Positions 34,009-46,122 are shown, counted from the first letter of the stretch. The stretch is 64,000 bases of DNA from Pollenia angustigena (GCA_930367215.1 OV884056.1:56668308-56732307), one strand, 5' to 3'. The notes: generated by a model from the sequence alone, not told the origin. Made by a program: numbers and translations.

Positions 34009-34433
34009 TGAATCTGTCAAACACTGAAACAAAGAAATGTCCAATTAAGTTGGGCAAAAAACTTGACGTTAAAGTGAGACTAACAATTTACATCGTTCAT
34101 TATGGTTGGACCAGCCTTTACTATATAAAGCACGCAACTACATACTTGTTGCGTGAAAATAGTCACTAACACTATATAATAATTCATAGGTTTCGAATTT
34201 TTATATTGCATTTCTTATCATTGTCACCCTTATCAGATCTGTTCTTTAAGCTTTTAAAAAGTTCCACCGTTCCCTTTTTTAACTTGTGTACCAAATAAGA
34301 TATGTAGGTATTATTTATACTGTGCCTAATAAAGACTTATAGAAACATTTGTTTTCTATTTGTAAAACGATTGGAGATCGCAGTGGTCACATGATTCGAG
34401 GGCTAATTTATTTTTAAATGTAACAGATTAGTA
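34009..34433. other. Flank of the mariner remnant
   Basis: GTCCAATTAAGTTGGGCAAA at 34040-34060 may be the mariner terminal repeat region. Nothing else is recognised. Confidence 0.4.
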
Positions 34434-34873
34434 CACTGCAGGAGATTGAGAGTAAATTGTCAAAATGCCACTAGTACAATTACTAGAACAAGAGTTACTA
34501 GTGCCAACGGTGTTAGAGATTTCATATAAAAATACTAGTTCCTATTAGTACTAGTACCTACTGGATGTAGTACGAGCGCACCACTTGAAGATTGATAGAT
34601 TTTTTGTGTAACAGTTGTTTTAAAACTAAAATTTGCGTACATATTTGTATTTTGGTACTAATTCTTAAATTTGATTGTAACACATTTATTTTGCCTTGTT
34701 TATTATAAAAAAAATTTAAAGTGTTAAGTGCAAATTTTAATTTTTTTAAGTGTTGCCATACATTTTAAAACCACGGTTATTTTAAGTGTGCTTCGGTATT
34801 TAAGTCGTTCGTGCGTAAAAAAGTTTATTTTTCAAAATTTAATAAAAAGGTTTTTTTTTTTTTTAATTTTAAA

Positions 34874-35680
34874 ATGAATACTTCTAAGAGAAAAAAAAAA
34901 CAAATTAGTGAATACAAACGTAGTTTTTCAACGCGAAAACTCGCGGGAAAATTTTAAAGAGTGTGAAGAATTTGATTTTGGGATTAACATTGACCCTTAC
35001 CTACGCTTATAAAAAGAAATAAATCTAATTTAAGATGAAGATTTTGCAGCAAGAAAATATCCCAACCGGCACAACCGAACATTTTTGGAAAATCAAACTC
35101 CTCTTGAAAAAATTGGGTTAAAAATGATTTCACAAACACCTTTAGACAGCATGCACCTAATTGATTTAGGTGTAACAGAAAAAACTCTTCTTCGGATAAT
35201 TAATAAAAAACGTTAACAAAAAACACCAAAAGCAAATATAACTCATATTTCATCAGTGTTAGTTAACATGCGCAAATGGTTTGCAAAAGAATTTCCACGA
35301 AAACCAAGAACTTTGGATGATATACACAACTGGAAGGCAACTGAGTTCCATCAATTTTTAGCTTAGCTTTAGGCATAATTGCCCTTATGAAAATGTACAC
35401 GAAGACATTTACTATTCTTTTGTGATTCTCCACTGTGCATATAGATTACTTTGTAGTCCTAAACAAATTGTTTCCAATATAAGTCAAGCAAACGAGCTTC
35501 TAGAGTTATTCGTGGAAAATTTTCCAATTGTTTTTGGTGAAAATAGCGTTTCATTCAATGTGCATAATCTTCTGCACATCATGCCCTGCGCAAAAAAGTA
35601 TGGACCCCTTTATTCATTCTCCGCTTACGAATTTGAAAATAAGTTACAGAATACAACCTTATGTGTCTGCCATTTGTAAA
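34874..35680 (+). pseudogene. Decayed EnSpm/CACTA-type transposase
   Basis: Following the ATG at 34874, fragments in shifting frames read FLENQTPLEKIGLKMISQTP then LDSMHLIDLGVTEKTLLRII. The D.MH..DLG motif is typical of this transposase family. Next come VNMRKWFAKEFPRKPRTLDD and IHNWKATEFHQFL. From 35422 the frame stays open for 85 codons, including SPKQIVSNISQANELLELFV, FGENSVSFNVHNLLHI and KKYGPLYSFSAYEFENKL. This is the conserved HN.H.L......G.L...S.F.FE.. segment. Several nonsense codons around 35215 and 35365-35420 show it is inactive. It lies directly inside the CACTG-bounded element. Confidence 0.8.
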
Positions 35681-35924
35681 TAATTATATACTTCTTCCTC
35701 TTTTGCACAGTTGCGTACCACAAACATGCCAAACGAATGCGACTAACAGCCTTCAAAGGCGTAATTGAAATATTGTCCAAAAGGTAGGTTTTTAATTGCC
35801 TTAAATTGATTGAATTGTTATGCTAACCGTTGTTATGCATTACATTTTTTGATTTTAGCCGACAGAAAGTGCATTCATTGTGAACAGCTCACAGTAAAAG
35901 TACAAAGTCTACAAGGTTATTTTT
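35681..35924. other. Remainder of the EnSpm interior
   Basis: Short fragments such as CIHCEQLTVKVQSLQG near 35873-35920 may be the start of the accessory protein. This is too short to be sure. Confidence 0.4.
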
Positions 35925-36893
35925 ATACCCTTTAACACAGGTGGTAAATAGGGTATATATAAGTTTGTAATTCCGTTTGTAATTTCTATATTATTGATGT
36001 TAGACCCTATAAAGTATATATATTCTGGGTCCTTATGAGGAGCGAAGTTGATTTAACGATGTCCGTCTGTCCGTTGAAATGGATTTTCCGAAGACCCCAT
36101 ATATGATGGGGGCCATATGGTCCGGAATTGTTTGCTATTGAAATTCAGCCAGATCGGTCCACAAATGGCTGAGATATGAGTAAAAAACCACGATTGCCTC
36201 GAATTTTTTCCTTTAAAGGTCCAATTAGACGTGACATTACCATATCAACACTGTATTACCAAAACGACATAGACATACCATACAAACCAATTCAATTTTG
36301 GTTTCTACGGTCGTACATACGTACATGGCTATGGTAATACAGTATTGGTAATGTGTTTTTTGTTGTTGTTTTTTTATACCCTTCACTACAAGTGGTGGAT
36401 TTTATTTGTAATGTGTTTAATTTTAAGCATACACATTAATGCATGTATATGATATGCCGCTCAAATAAAGAAACAAACTCATAGACTCAATTTATTTTAA
36501 TTTAACGCTTCTTTAGTAAAAAAATTCGTAGCCGAGTTGCTAAGTTCTCTCCTGAGACTGATGATATTGCCAGTTCGAATCCCAAAGAGAATTTTTTTAA
36601 TTTTTTTTTGTTTAATTTTTTTATATTCTAAAAAACGATTTTAAGATTACAAAACGAATTTTAAACTTCAACTTTCGCAAAAGAGGAAACGGGCTTAGGT
36701 ATATATATATACATTTTTTGTTTTTTTATACTCTTCGGCATGACGAAATGAAAAGTTGGCGTTGCTCAATTAATATTTATTTATACCTATCTAAAGAACG
36801 TTATTTATGTATATAACTTTTTGTTCTTATCTCATCATGGTGAAGGGTATATAAGATTCGGCATAGCCGAATATAGCCCTCTTACTTGTTTTA
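35925..36893 (+). mobile_element. Dispersed fly repeat (ATACCCTTTAACACAGGTGG type), inserted in the EnSpm element
   Basis: It starts TTTTTATACCCTTTAACACA with a hairpin to GGGTATAT. It contains GACCCTATAAAGTATATATA, TTCTGGGTCCTTATGAGG and GTCCGTCTGTCCG, and ends GATTCGGCATAGCCGAATAT then CTTACTTGTTTT. The first and last blocks match the copies at 40203 and 60739, but the middle differs. A nested start of a similar element appears at 36375 (TATACCCTTCACTACAAGTGG). Confidence 0.8.
36524..36600 (+). repeat. tRNA-like (SINE head) sequence
   Basis: TAGCCGAGTTGCTAAG (36529-36544) resembles the D-arm / A box of a serine-type tRNA. CAGTTCGAATCCCA (36571-36584) is a B box, and a T run follows. The stems are incomplete, so I call a SINE-like remnant rather than a tRNA gene. 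Confidence 0.6.
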
Positions 36894-36949
36894 ATACAAA
36901 GTATACTTTTTAATATAAGTTTTATTTTATACTTTTGTAAATCTACGTC

Positions 36950-37364
36950 TTTTATTAGATACTGTTGACCGCCAATACAATAATTGAATTTTAGCAGAGC
37001 ATAAAGTTCTTCTTTTAAATATAGTTTCCCAAAATAATGTTATAGACGAGATCATGTAAATCTTTCCTATCAAGTCAGAAGATAAATTAGGTGAACTTAT
37101 TGCTTTGATCGAGTCGCAGCAGATCGCTTTGTAAGTTCATCTGTGAGATATTTAAAAAAAATAATATTTGCTTTTTCGCAGTTACGACGAATGAAATCAT
37201 TGTTAAAAGGAAACGTCGGGCGATACCTTAATAAAATTTTGGGACACAACATAATTCACAATCTTAACGTTGATGGTACGCATGGTAAACAGAGCCTTAA
37301 AAAATTTGAAAACTTTTATTCTGCCTTGATAGGTGAATTAATTAACAAATTTCTTGATCGTTAA
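36950..37364 (+). pseudogene. Decayed DUF4806-like accessory protein of the EnSpm element
   Basis: One frame near 37050-37130 reads IFPIKSEDKLGELIALIESQ. Another, from about 37175, reads LRRMKSLLKGNVGRYLNKIL and then THGKQSLKKFENFYSALIGELI. 'FP..s.e.l..Le.li' followed by a basic segment and a 'GK..f..l' end is what I recall of the DUF4806 domain carried by insect EnSpm-type elements. The two halves are out of frame and stops intervene. Confidence 0.5.
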
Positions 37365-37942
37365 ATCCTTTGAGTAGATTTTATATTTCATGTATTAAGA
37401 TGCATTTGCTACATTTTGTGAAGAGCCTGACACCGCGTTGAGAAATGCATTTCAACTGCAAAAAAAAGAATCTTTAAATCAAATCGGTTGGAAAAATTTA
37501 AAAATGAAAACAATGTGGAAACTGACATTGCGACTTAACAAAACAATGTAAAGACCTAACCAGAATGTGCATAAACAAACTTAAGTTACTGTCAAAAATA
37601 AAACATAAAGCCTCTCAAATGCATTTAATATAACAAAAACAAAATAAAAAACATTGATTCCGTACGGAATGAGCGAATAGTTTCGCACATAGCTTAAGCA
37701 AATGACAGTTTTATAAAACTAAACATAAGTTCAATTTGGTTTGACACATATGATTTACATTTATGTATTTGCTCAGTAGCTTAAGCCACGTTATTCACAT
37801 TCTGGTTGGGCCCAAGGCCCATTGAATAGGTCTGCGCAAGAAGCCTGATGATCATTGTTTATGTCAGGGATGTCAGCGCCATACACAATTGTGGAAATTA
37901 ATTCACATGTACGCTTACGCTCTTTTATTTTGCGATCGTAAA
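37365..37942. other. Remainder of the EnSpm interior
   Basis: Not recognised. The patch 37800-37860 (GGGCCCAAGGCCCATTG) has higher GC than its surroundings. No genes. Confidence 0.4.
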
Positions 37943-39338
37943 CAGAGTTGCCAATTTAGCGCCTTTGGCGCTAGATTTAGCGCTTTTCAACTGTCGAAAA
38001 GGCGCATATTTTTTCCCTAGCGCTTTTTTTGAAAAGAGCGCTAAATTAGCGCTTTACTTGATACCCAACATTTTTGTACTTTTATTTGTATACATTAAAA
38101 TCAAGACACATAAAACCAAAATTTGTTTCCGTTTTGTTAATACTTTACTCTGAAAAGCATTCTATACAAAGAAAGAAGTGTATTTTCTAAAGAAATCTAT
38201 TTCGTTTCTTTAACTTGTTTTGTTCGTATTAAGTAAAAGTTTCTTGAATAAAGAAACATTTTCTTTGGTATATGATCAAAAATTTCAAGAAGCATTTATT
38301 TAATATTAGTCCGATTTTAAAATAGATTCAAGAAACAAATGCTAGCGATTTCTTTAAATTTTTCAGAAAATGCTCAAGAAAACTTGGCTTGATTCAATTA
38401 GTTTTTATTTGGATCGACATGTTACCAAATCGATCAAAAGCGTGGTCAAGACATATTTTCTGCTGATTAAGTAAATAATTCTTTCCGTGTATATTTGAAA
38501 TTATATAACTTTAAATTTCCTCAAATATCAGAAAAAACTGTTTAAAAATATTAGTGTTTTATTAACATAGCTCGGCAAAAAAAAGTCGATCTAGGGAACT
38601 TGATTATGTGATTTTAATTCACTTTAGCGTGCTGAATCCAAATAGTTCATTCAATCACGTCTAGTTAGCATTTTGTTTACTGATTTCTTGTCTTATTTTA
38701 TTCATAATATACCTGGATTTCTGCTAAATGATAAAAATACTAATTTTCATGGAAAAATGGCCGCCACTAATTAAGAAATAATTTTGAAAATAATTATTTG
38801 TAAAAGATCAATATCGTTCTCAAGTTATGATAAAATGAATGTAGCCTAAATGCCTTATTTCGGTCAAAATATAAGTCTAGCCCATAAAAAAACAAGACAT
38901 GATAGCAAAAACTGAAAACGGATTTGAATTTAGCGCAATAGAATCGAGCTCTAATAGCAAAAATTATTAAACCAACAACATTTTAGATTTTTGTTTTTTG
39001 ATGAAAATCGGTAATTTTTATCATTTGTATCATCTCTAAAAATCTCATATCTCTGGGAAGTACCGTTACGAAATAAGAGCAAAAGCAATTTCAAACGAAA
39101 CCCTAGACTTGAAGCAGAATTATTTAAAAAAAAACCTTCTCCTGTAAAATTTGATTTTTGTTGGTTACATAATTTTTGCTATAAGGCCTCGGTATGTTTA
39201 TTTTTCATATATTTTCATTTAAAACGGTCAGTGTAATTAATAAAACTTAAGATTTTTATTTAAATTTTATTTAGCGCTTTTTAGCGCTTTTTGATTGGCG
39301 ACACGGCGCTTTTTGATTAGAAATAGTTCACAACCCTG
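37943..39338. mobile_element. 1396-bp non-autonomous hAT element with TAGCGCTTTT-rich ends
   Basis: The left terminus CAGAGTTGCCAA and right terminus TTCACAACCCTG are related inverted ends. The 8-bp duplication ATCGTAAA is perfect (37935-37942 and 39339-39346). TTAGCGC / AGCGCTTTT words occur about eight times in the first 120 bases and four times in the last 80, in the same orientation at both ends. A MITE (38944-39192) is nested inside. There is no transposase. Confidence 0.95.
38944..39192 (-). mobile_element. Intact copy of the split MITE at 29725-31031 (empty hAT target)
   Basis: It has inverted ends TCGAGCTCTAATAGC and GCTATAAGGCCTCG. It carries the same interior as 29725-31031 in reverse orientation, including CTATATCTCTGGGAAGT-type sequence and TCAAACGAAACCCTAGACTT. 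The stretch AACCCTAGACTTGAAG here is continuous where the other copy carries a 1050-bp insertion. Confidence 0.88.
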
Positions 39339-39451
39339 ATCGTAAAATATAATTGTTTACTGAGAAACACTCTCATTCAGCGGGAAATATCGCAAATATC
39401 GCAAGGCCTGTTTTGAGGCCTCTAAACATAAATAATATATTAATAGTTGTG

Positions 39452-39590
39452 CAAGGCGAATTTATTACAGGTGGTCTTAAAAGCCCTGCTGATAACTTTT
39501 TTTGTTAGCTTTATCATTGTTGGATGTCAAAATTTTGTTTATTATCTTGTTTCTGTTTTGTTTTATGTATTTCTGTTTTCTTTAGAAAAG
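39452..39590 (-). mobile_element. Truncated copy of the hAT-type MITE (15936 family)
   Basis: Beginning CAAGGCGAATTTATTACAGG, it reads as the reverse complement of the right part of 15936-16170 (AAGCCCTGCTGATAAC, TTGGATGTCAAAATTTTG). It stops after about 140 bases. Confidence 0.85.
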
Positions 39591-39964
39591 ATCAGTAATT
39601 AGGCCTCACAATAGGCCTCGCAACCGCACATTTCACCCGCTGGGAATGTAAGAGATAAAAGTAATCTCACCAACACAATCATAATTGACACCACTGGTTT
39701 ATGTTCTTTTTAGTTGTAAAAAGTTGTTTACATTTTGCTTACATGTCCATGTTTTTTGTTTTTGTATAAGTAAGCTGACCTGATAGATGGGCCTTGGTTG
39801 GGCCTTTAGTATTTTTATTTATAAGTATATTTGTAGTTTGCTTTTTATTATAAGGTCTAGCCAGCCTTAAAAATAGGTCTTTTATCTTGCATTTTAAAAA
39901 TATGCAATACAAGTAGTACCACTTTTTGGCTTTTACATTTTTTTTAATGTTCTTATAGTTGACC

Positions 39965-40189
39965 CAAGGCGAATTCATCCCAGGTAATCTCGGTACTACA
40001 ACAAGTACAACTCGTACAAAAACCACAAGCAATTTGTTTTTGTAAAATCATTGTACAAAGTCAAAAACAGAAATAAAACAAAACAGAAACAAAGATAATG
40101 AAAGAAAATAAACAAAATTTTGACATCCAACAGTGATTTAAGCTAATATCAGCAGGGCTTTTAAGACCACCTGTAATACATTCGCCTTG
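39965..40189 (+). mobile_element. 225-bp hAT-type MITE, copy B
   Basis: It is nearly identical to 15936-16170. It has the same CAAGGCGAATTCATCCCAGG start and ATTCGCCTTG end. A different perfect 8-bp duplication, AGTTGACC, flanks it (39957-39964 and 40190-40197). Two copies with distinct duplications fix the element boundaries exactly. Confidence 0.96.
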
Positions 40190-40202
40190 AGTTGACCTTA
40201 TT

Positions 40203-41461
40203 TTTATACCCTCCACCACAATTAGTTGTGAAGAGGGTATATTCAGTTTGTCATTCCGTGTGAAACTTTTTTACTATTCATCTCAGACCCTATAAAGTAT
40301 ATATATTCTGGGTCCTTGAGTAATTTTAAGTCGATTTAGCCATGTCCGTCTGTCTGTCCGTCTGTCCGTCTGTTGAAAACACGCTCACTTTCGAAAAACT
40401 CAAAAGAAATCAACAAACTTGGTGTAAAATTGCTTGTAGTTATCCTAAGCAGTTTGGGATTGAAATTCAGCAAAATCGATTCAATAGGATCTGAGCTATG
40501 AATCAAAATGTGGAACCACCACCTAAAAAAAATTGATAATTTTGTTACAAAAACTAACATAAATGGTGGAAAAATTCACAGAATGATATAAGATTCCGCT
40601 ACAATTCGTTTTATTCAACTGGAAATCACGCTGTGAAATTTCGTAAAGATCCGTCAATAATTTACCCTAGGCCCCATATAAGCTCTACTCCCGGAAAACA
40701 GTATATTAAGCCTAAAACCCTAACTAACAATGCTATCATTTCAAATTTTGGCAAGTCACAGTTACATAGGACTAGAAATTAAACTGTTAAGTTTCGTGAA
40801 GATCGGTCCATAATTTACCATAGGCCCCATATAAAACCTACTTCCGGAAAACAACTAAGTACGCCTAAAAACGTAAAAAATAATGCTATCATAATAAAAT
40901 TTGGTACATCAAAGTTTTATAGAACTAAAAATAAATCTTTGAAATTTCGTGAAGATCGGTTCATAATTTACCATAGGCCCAATATAAACTTTACTCCCGG
41001 AAAACAACTTAGTACGCCTAAAAACGTAAAAAATAATGCTATCATAACAAAATTTGGTACATCAAAGTTTTATTGGACAAGAAATAAAATTGTGTTATTT
41101 CGTGAAGATCGGTCCATAACTTACCCTGGGCCCCATATAAACCTTACTCCCGGAAAACAGTTTAGTACGCCTAAATCCGTAAAAAATAATGCTATCATAA
41201 CAAAATTTGGTACATCAAAGTTTTATAGAACTGGGAAAAAGACTGTGAAATTTCGTGAAGATCGGCCCATAATTTACCCTAGGCCCCATATAAACCCTAC
41301 TACCGGAAAACAGTTTAGTCGCCTAAATCCATAATTAATAACAAATCGTCACAGTTTAAGATAATAATAACATCATACAGATATTACTCCTTAAACATTC
41401 GAACTGTCGGTGGAGGGTATCAAAGATTCGGCACAGCCGAATATAGCACTCTAACTTGTTT
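40203..41461 (+). mobile_element. Dispersed fly repeat with ~150-bp internal tandem units
   Basis: A 5' hairpin (ATACCCTCCACCACAATTAG, GAGGGTATAT) starts it. A 3' block (CGGTGGAGGGTAT, then GATTCGGCACAGCCGAATAT and AACTTGTTTT) ends it. In between, a unit containing TTTCGTGAAGATCGGTCCAT and CCCGGAAAACAG repeats about five times with a period near 150 bases (40793, 40943, 41097, 41250). A long open frame across the array arises because the period is close to a multiple of three; I do not think it is a gene. Closely related to 60739-61817. Confidence 0.88.
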
Positions 41462-41499
41462 TTATTCAGTAAGTATTTTAATAAATAAAACCATACAAA

Positions 41500-42197
41500 A
41501 ACAAGTAAGAAAGTATAGTCGGTCAAGCCCGACCATATGATACCCAACACCACAGTATTTAAAAACACATCATGCTTACGTGTCCATGTTAATATGGATT
41601 TATCTACGTTTATAAACTTCATGAAAATCGGTTTGAAGGTTTGTGAGAGGCAGAAATTGCCCCCTCCCTCCCCTTGTAGTCCCATTTTTTAATAGCTGTA
41701 TAGCTTACCTGTCCCTATAGATAGGGATCTATCTAAGTATGTTTTAAATTTCATTAAAATCGGTTTGACAGGCAGAAATTGCCCCTATCTCCCCTCGTGG
41801 TCCGATTTTTTTAAAAATTTATACATTTTGTGCACATATAGATATGGTTCTATCTATGTTTTAAATTTCATTAAAATCGGTTTGATAGTTTCTGAGAGGA
41901 AGAAATTTCCCCCTATCTTCCCTCGTGGTCCTACGATTCCGCCCATTTTCAATAGGCTTGGTCCTTGTGCCAATAATAACCTATGAGCCAAATTTTATCA
42001 AATTATCTCCAAAATTGCGACCTGTACTTTGCGCACAAGGTTACATGGACAGCCAGCCAGCCGGACGGACATCGTTAGTTCGACTCAGAAAGTGATTCTG
42101 AGTAGATCGGTATACTTTAAGTTGGGTCTATTTTAAGGCGTTACACACATCAGCACAAATGCATACTACCCTCTCCACTATTGTGGTGTGGGTATAC
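41500..42197 (+). mobile_element. Dispersed fly repeat, AAGTATAGTCGGTCAAGCCCG family
   Basis: It starts AACAAGTAAGAAAGTATAGT and GGTCAAGCCCGACCATATGA. It includes diverged tandem units with TCATTAAAATCGGTTTGA and GAGAGGCAGAAATTGCCCC. It ends GGTATACTTTAAGTTGGGTC and CACTATTGTGGTGTGGGTAT. Elements of this wording are common non-coding repeats in calyptrate flies (recollection, not a search). It sits immediately after the element ending at 41461. Confidence 0.78.
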
Positions 42198-42479
42198 AAA
42201 TTATTTCATTTATTATTTATTTTTACTAGGGCATCAAAGGAGTAAATCGACGTATTTTGGAAGATTTTTCTATACAAAAGAACTAGTAAAAAACTGGGTC
42301 TTAAGCACCCAATTGGTACCGAGAGTACTGGTACACGTCTAGAACCAATAGTACTATTAATTTTCCGAGCACACTCAATGCTAATTTGAGCATTAAGATC
42401 GCATAGAAAAGTTTACAGTCGAGAACTAGTTCTGTTTTTTTTTTGTACTAGTTTGGTACTAGTTCAATCTCCTGCAGGG

Positions 42480-44242
42480 TAGGTATAAGGAACTTTCCCA
42501 AAGAATTGGAAATTAGCAGCTTTTATATCTTTTACAAAGAAAAATAGTTTTAAGAATGAAATGGCATCGGATTATAATTATTTTTACAATTATATTCTAT
42601 TTCAGTAGTATTTTGTCTTTCGTTTTTATTGTTGTTAATGTCCTTACAGACTTTAATGAAATAAAACAGATTTAAAAAAGATAGCTCCCTATTTTATATT
42701 GACATGTTAACTTTGTATGTATTTAAAAAAGGGACTTCGCCGGTTATGCGCTAGTATTTAAAAAAAATATATTAAAAAAAATTTTTTAATAATAATTTTT
42801 TACTAACTACATACATATATAAAGTACACTAAGCCCTCGGTTAATTTAAAGTTACATTTTTTTTACCAGATCGATTTGCGTCGTTGTGATATTTTAAATT
42901 TGCTTTATTTGTTTGCATCAGTATGGCTTATTAGTTTAATTTTCCAGAGCTATTCGACTGATCAATAGAAGCTGAATTTGACAAAATGTAAGAAGAAAAC
43001 TTTAATGATAAGACTATCGCATGGAGACGAGATTGACAATAATAACTTGGTTCGCACTGGACTTGACCAAACAAAACTCTAATGTTTGTCCATTTTCGGC
43101 GATTCGGGTTTTAAATTCACAATTAAGGTTTTTTATTTGTTTAGCAACTCAAGCCTTCACTGAGATTTGTAAAAGTTTTTTTCTTTTTTTTTTAATTATA
43201 AGTTGTGCTTAAATTCAATGGTAATTTTAATCGATATTAAAACCAGACACATTTATCCCAAAAAACAAAGAAATGTATGCAACTGATATAATTCGGTTAG
43301 TGGGCACATCTTCCCATTTTTAAAACATTTATCACTCACCTTTGCAAAACTAGAAATTTCCTAACACAAAATAAATTTTACTTAATAAAACATATTACAA
43401 ATTGTGTCTTTTACTTTAACTCTACCTATACGAGAACAAAATTCACTTAAAATTTTAATTTTTAAAACGACACTGTTAATAAAACACAATAAACAACAAC
43501 AAATTATGCAATTTTCACTCTTTTTTTCCTGTGTCCATTAATTTACAATCGGTGATTTGTGTTTTTTAAGAACAATGATAAGCAAAAACTTCTGTAGTTT
43601 TTTTTCTTATTTCAAATTGTCTGCTATTTTATCCTTTTTTAAAATAATTTCACAATATAGGTACTTTTCACTAAATTTTAGTAGAAATTTGTAGTTTTGT
43701 ATCTGAATGGCTTAATAATATTAACTGATTTTGCTTTATTTTTTTTATAATTTTACACACCAACCAATTTTTTAATGTTGTGACGGGTGAATAAAAGCAA
43801 AAAAAAAAAAATTAAAAAATAAATGTCACTTTGTTTTTGCTGGTATTACCGGATAGTTTTGTGTAAAAAGTAATGCCAAGTCTGTTAAAATCGGCAAATT
43901 CGTTATAGAAAGTTGTAAATTACATCGCGATAATTAAGAAGAAAATTAAACTTATTTCGACAATTTTATTATAAAAACGCATTAAAAAATAATAAAATGT
44001 GAAAAACATATTTAATATTTTGATAATTTCATTTAATTCAAGAAAAAAACCCTGAAGAAGGCACACTACCGAGTGCCGAAAAATTGGTTTAAATTTTGAA
44101 AAGGTCGAATTTAGAGTCAATTTATATAAATATTAATAATATTAGAATTTGGGAATTATTTATTTATAAATTATTTTATTATTTGGATTGTTGGAAAATA
44201 TATTAAAAAAAAAAAAAAAAATGAAAAAGGGGCCTGAGGTAG
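42480..44242. other. No gene recognised
   Basis: AT-rich, with a GGGACTTCGCCGG fragment at 42731. Frames at 43021 and 43920 have no recognisable content. Confidence 0.5.
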
Positions 44243-44430
44243 AGAACAATCTAGAATTTTGGTACCAACAAGATGGATCCACAGCTCATTGAAGCTTCAA
44301 TGTCAAGCAAAGGTTGACTTATGCAAAAAGTATATTGGAGGGAATAGGATCATTAAAAGAAGGCTTTATAAACTGAAATTTGACTCAAAGAAGCACATTT
44401 GAAAACTGTAAGAAAATTACATTGAATTAA
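44243..44430 (+). pseudogene. Short mariner/Tc1-like transposase remnant
   Basis: The plus strand reads NNLEFWYQQDGSTAH, the WFQQDGA.aH motif around the second catalytic Asp of IS630/Tc1/mariner transposases. A stop and then SFNVKQRLTYAKSILEG follow. The rest is unrecognisable. Confidence 0.7.
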
Positions 44431-46122
44431 AGAAAATTAAAAATCTACTTTTTTTAACTTGTTGGTATGCATATTTTTCTTAATGTTTTTTCAGATAATT
44501 ATTTGGCAATATATTTAATTTATAATAAAAAAATTTTTGACTTCTTTCCCGATGAACAACGTACGTCCCGATAAGTGAATTTATTTATGTTCACCGTAGT
44601 ATTATCACAAAAAGAGCAATTTGAAACAAAAATAATAATAATGATTATAAACTAAAAATTAAATTTACAAACAAGAGAACAAAAACTATTGCCTTTTTAT
44701 AAAGTTTTGGATATACATATGTTAATAAGAAAATAATAAAAATAAAAAAATCGCCCTATCTACAAACATAAATTTCCAACGCTAAAAGGAATAAGAAATC
44801 GTCATGTTTGACGAGAAACCGCCACATTTGGCAGCCCCCGCACAGACAGTTAAAATGCGGGACACAATATAATTTTTTCTTTTTTTTGTGTTTCTTAACT
44901 GTGAAGTACAAATTTCGTTTTATAACGGCAAATTAAAAAAAATTTCAATATATAAACTTTAAAAAACATTAATTTTGTATGGAAATTTTACGGGCTCTAT
45001 AATTGTAAAACAAAACTATGCACTTATTTTTTATAAACAATGGTTCTCGTTATTTTTTCCGATATGTAAAATAATGACATTTATTGTTTTGTTTTCTTGA
45101 TTTGTAATTATTATTTATCTATAAAGTGCAAAAAAACCTTTGTATTACAATGCAACTTTAAAAAAAATTTTGGTTCGAAATTTTTGGTCGTGGCAGCTCT
45201 GTCAACCTGCAATTCATCCCACAATCCCATTGATTTGCCTTATAAAGATAGTCTGGCAGCCTCCTTTTCCTTATTACTAGTTTTTTCGCTTTTTCAACCG
45301 GTTAACATGTAGTTGCTATGAATTGCAATAAAAATGTTTTAAATTATAAAAATTATTCTACATAAGTTCTGAAAATATAATAAAAAGGCTTTTGCCATTT
45401 AATTAATATGTTGTGCTTTCAAAAATAAATGGAAATGTATACAAAAAGTGCAACAAGTCAATTAAATATGTATGTGTTTAAAAAAGCCAATGCAGAAGGC
45501 CTATTGTACTCTGCGGTTTTAAAAGTTGATGAAGATCGTGATTGTGAAAATATGATTTAAATGTTATGTGCTTTAAAATTAATGTTATATTCCATTGAAA
45601 TTAGTAAAAATATATTAAAAGTAATAAAATGTTGAGTATTAAGTGAAATTATGTCATTGTAAAAAACTATCGAAAAAAGAGCGCCAAAAAAAAAAAAACA
45701 ACTGCAAGAGGAAGGAAAAGAAAACATAAAATAAAGTTGCCGTATGGTTCCTTATACAGAAAAAGTAACATGGTGAGTTGTCAACTTGTTTTTTGTACTG
45801 TGACCGTTAAACTTGAAAATTTTGTACATATGTAGTCAGGATGCCAGATTATTTGGTGTTTCGTTAAATTACATGGGGTTTTAACGTATAACATATTTTG
45901 AATTGATATTTAAATGGAAATTTTTGTAAGTTTTAAAAAAAATTCGGAACACATTCAGAAAAGAAATGTTTGCAACAAAAATTAAACAAATAATTTGCTA
46001 AAAATTAAAGTTTTATAAAAACATACATATTTACTGTACTTATAAAATTTTTTGTCTTTTTTCTACTTGAAAAATGATAACTTTGGGTTGTTAAGGCAAT
46101 TATAATTATTTCAATCCTATAT
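44431..46122. other. No gene recognised
   Basis: AT-rich. 45190-45310 has a more balanced composition (GGCAGCTCTGTCAACCTGC) and open frames on both strands, without recognisable motifs. It could be a UTR or a repeat edge. Confidence 0.45.

Larger units (their letters stand above)
34434..42479 (+). mobile_element. ~8-kb EnSpm/CACTA-like transposon, decayed and heavily invaded
   Basis: The left terminus is CACTGCAGGAGATTGA. The right terminus, read on the minus strand, is CCCTGCAGGAGATTGA, one mismatch in 16. CACTG/CACTA ends are the mark of the EnSpm/CACTA superfamily. TA precedes (34432-34433) and follows (42480-42481), fitting its 2-3-bp duplications. Both ends carry multiple ACTAGT words (34490-34562 and 42280-42462). 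The interior has two decayed genes (34874-35680 and 36950-37364) plus many later insertions (35925-36893, 37943-39338, 39452, 39965-40189, 40203-41461, 41500-42197). Removing these leaves roughly 3-4 kb. Confidence 0.75.

Noticed and set aside
40939..41334. 131-codon open frame with three internal protein repeats
   Set aside because: It lies within the tandem ~150-base units of a dispersed repeat. The frame stays open only because the period is close to a multiple of three, and the copy at 60739 does not keep it.
34432..42481. hAT assignment of the 8-kb element because of its ACTAGT repeats
   Set aside because: No 8-bp duplication is present; CACTG ends and the transposase motifs point to EnSpm/CACTA.
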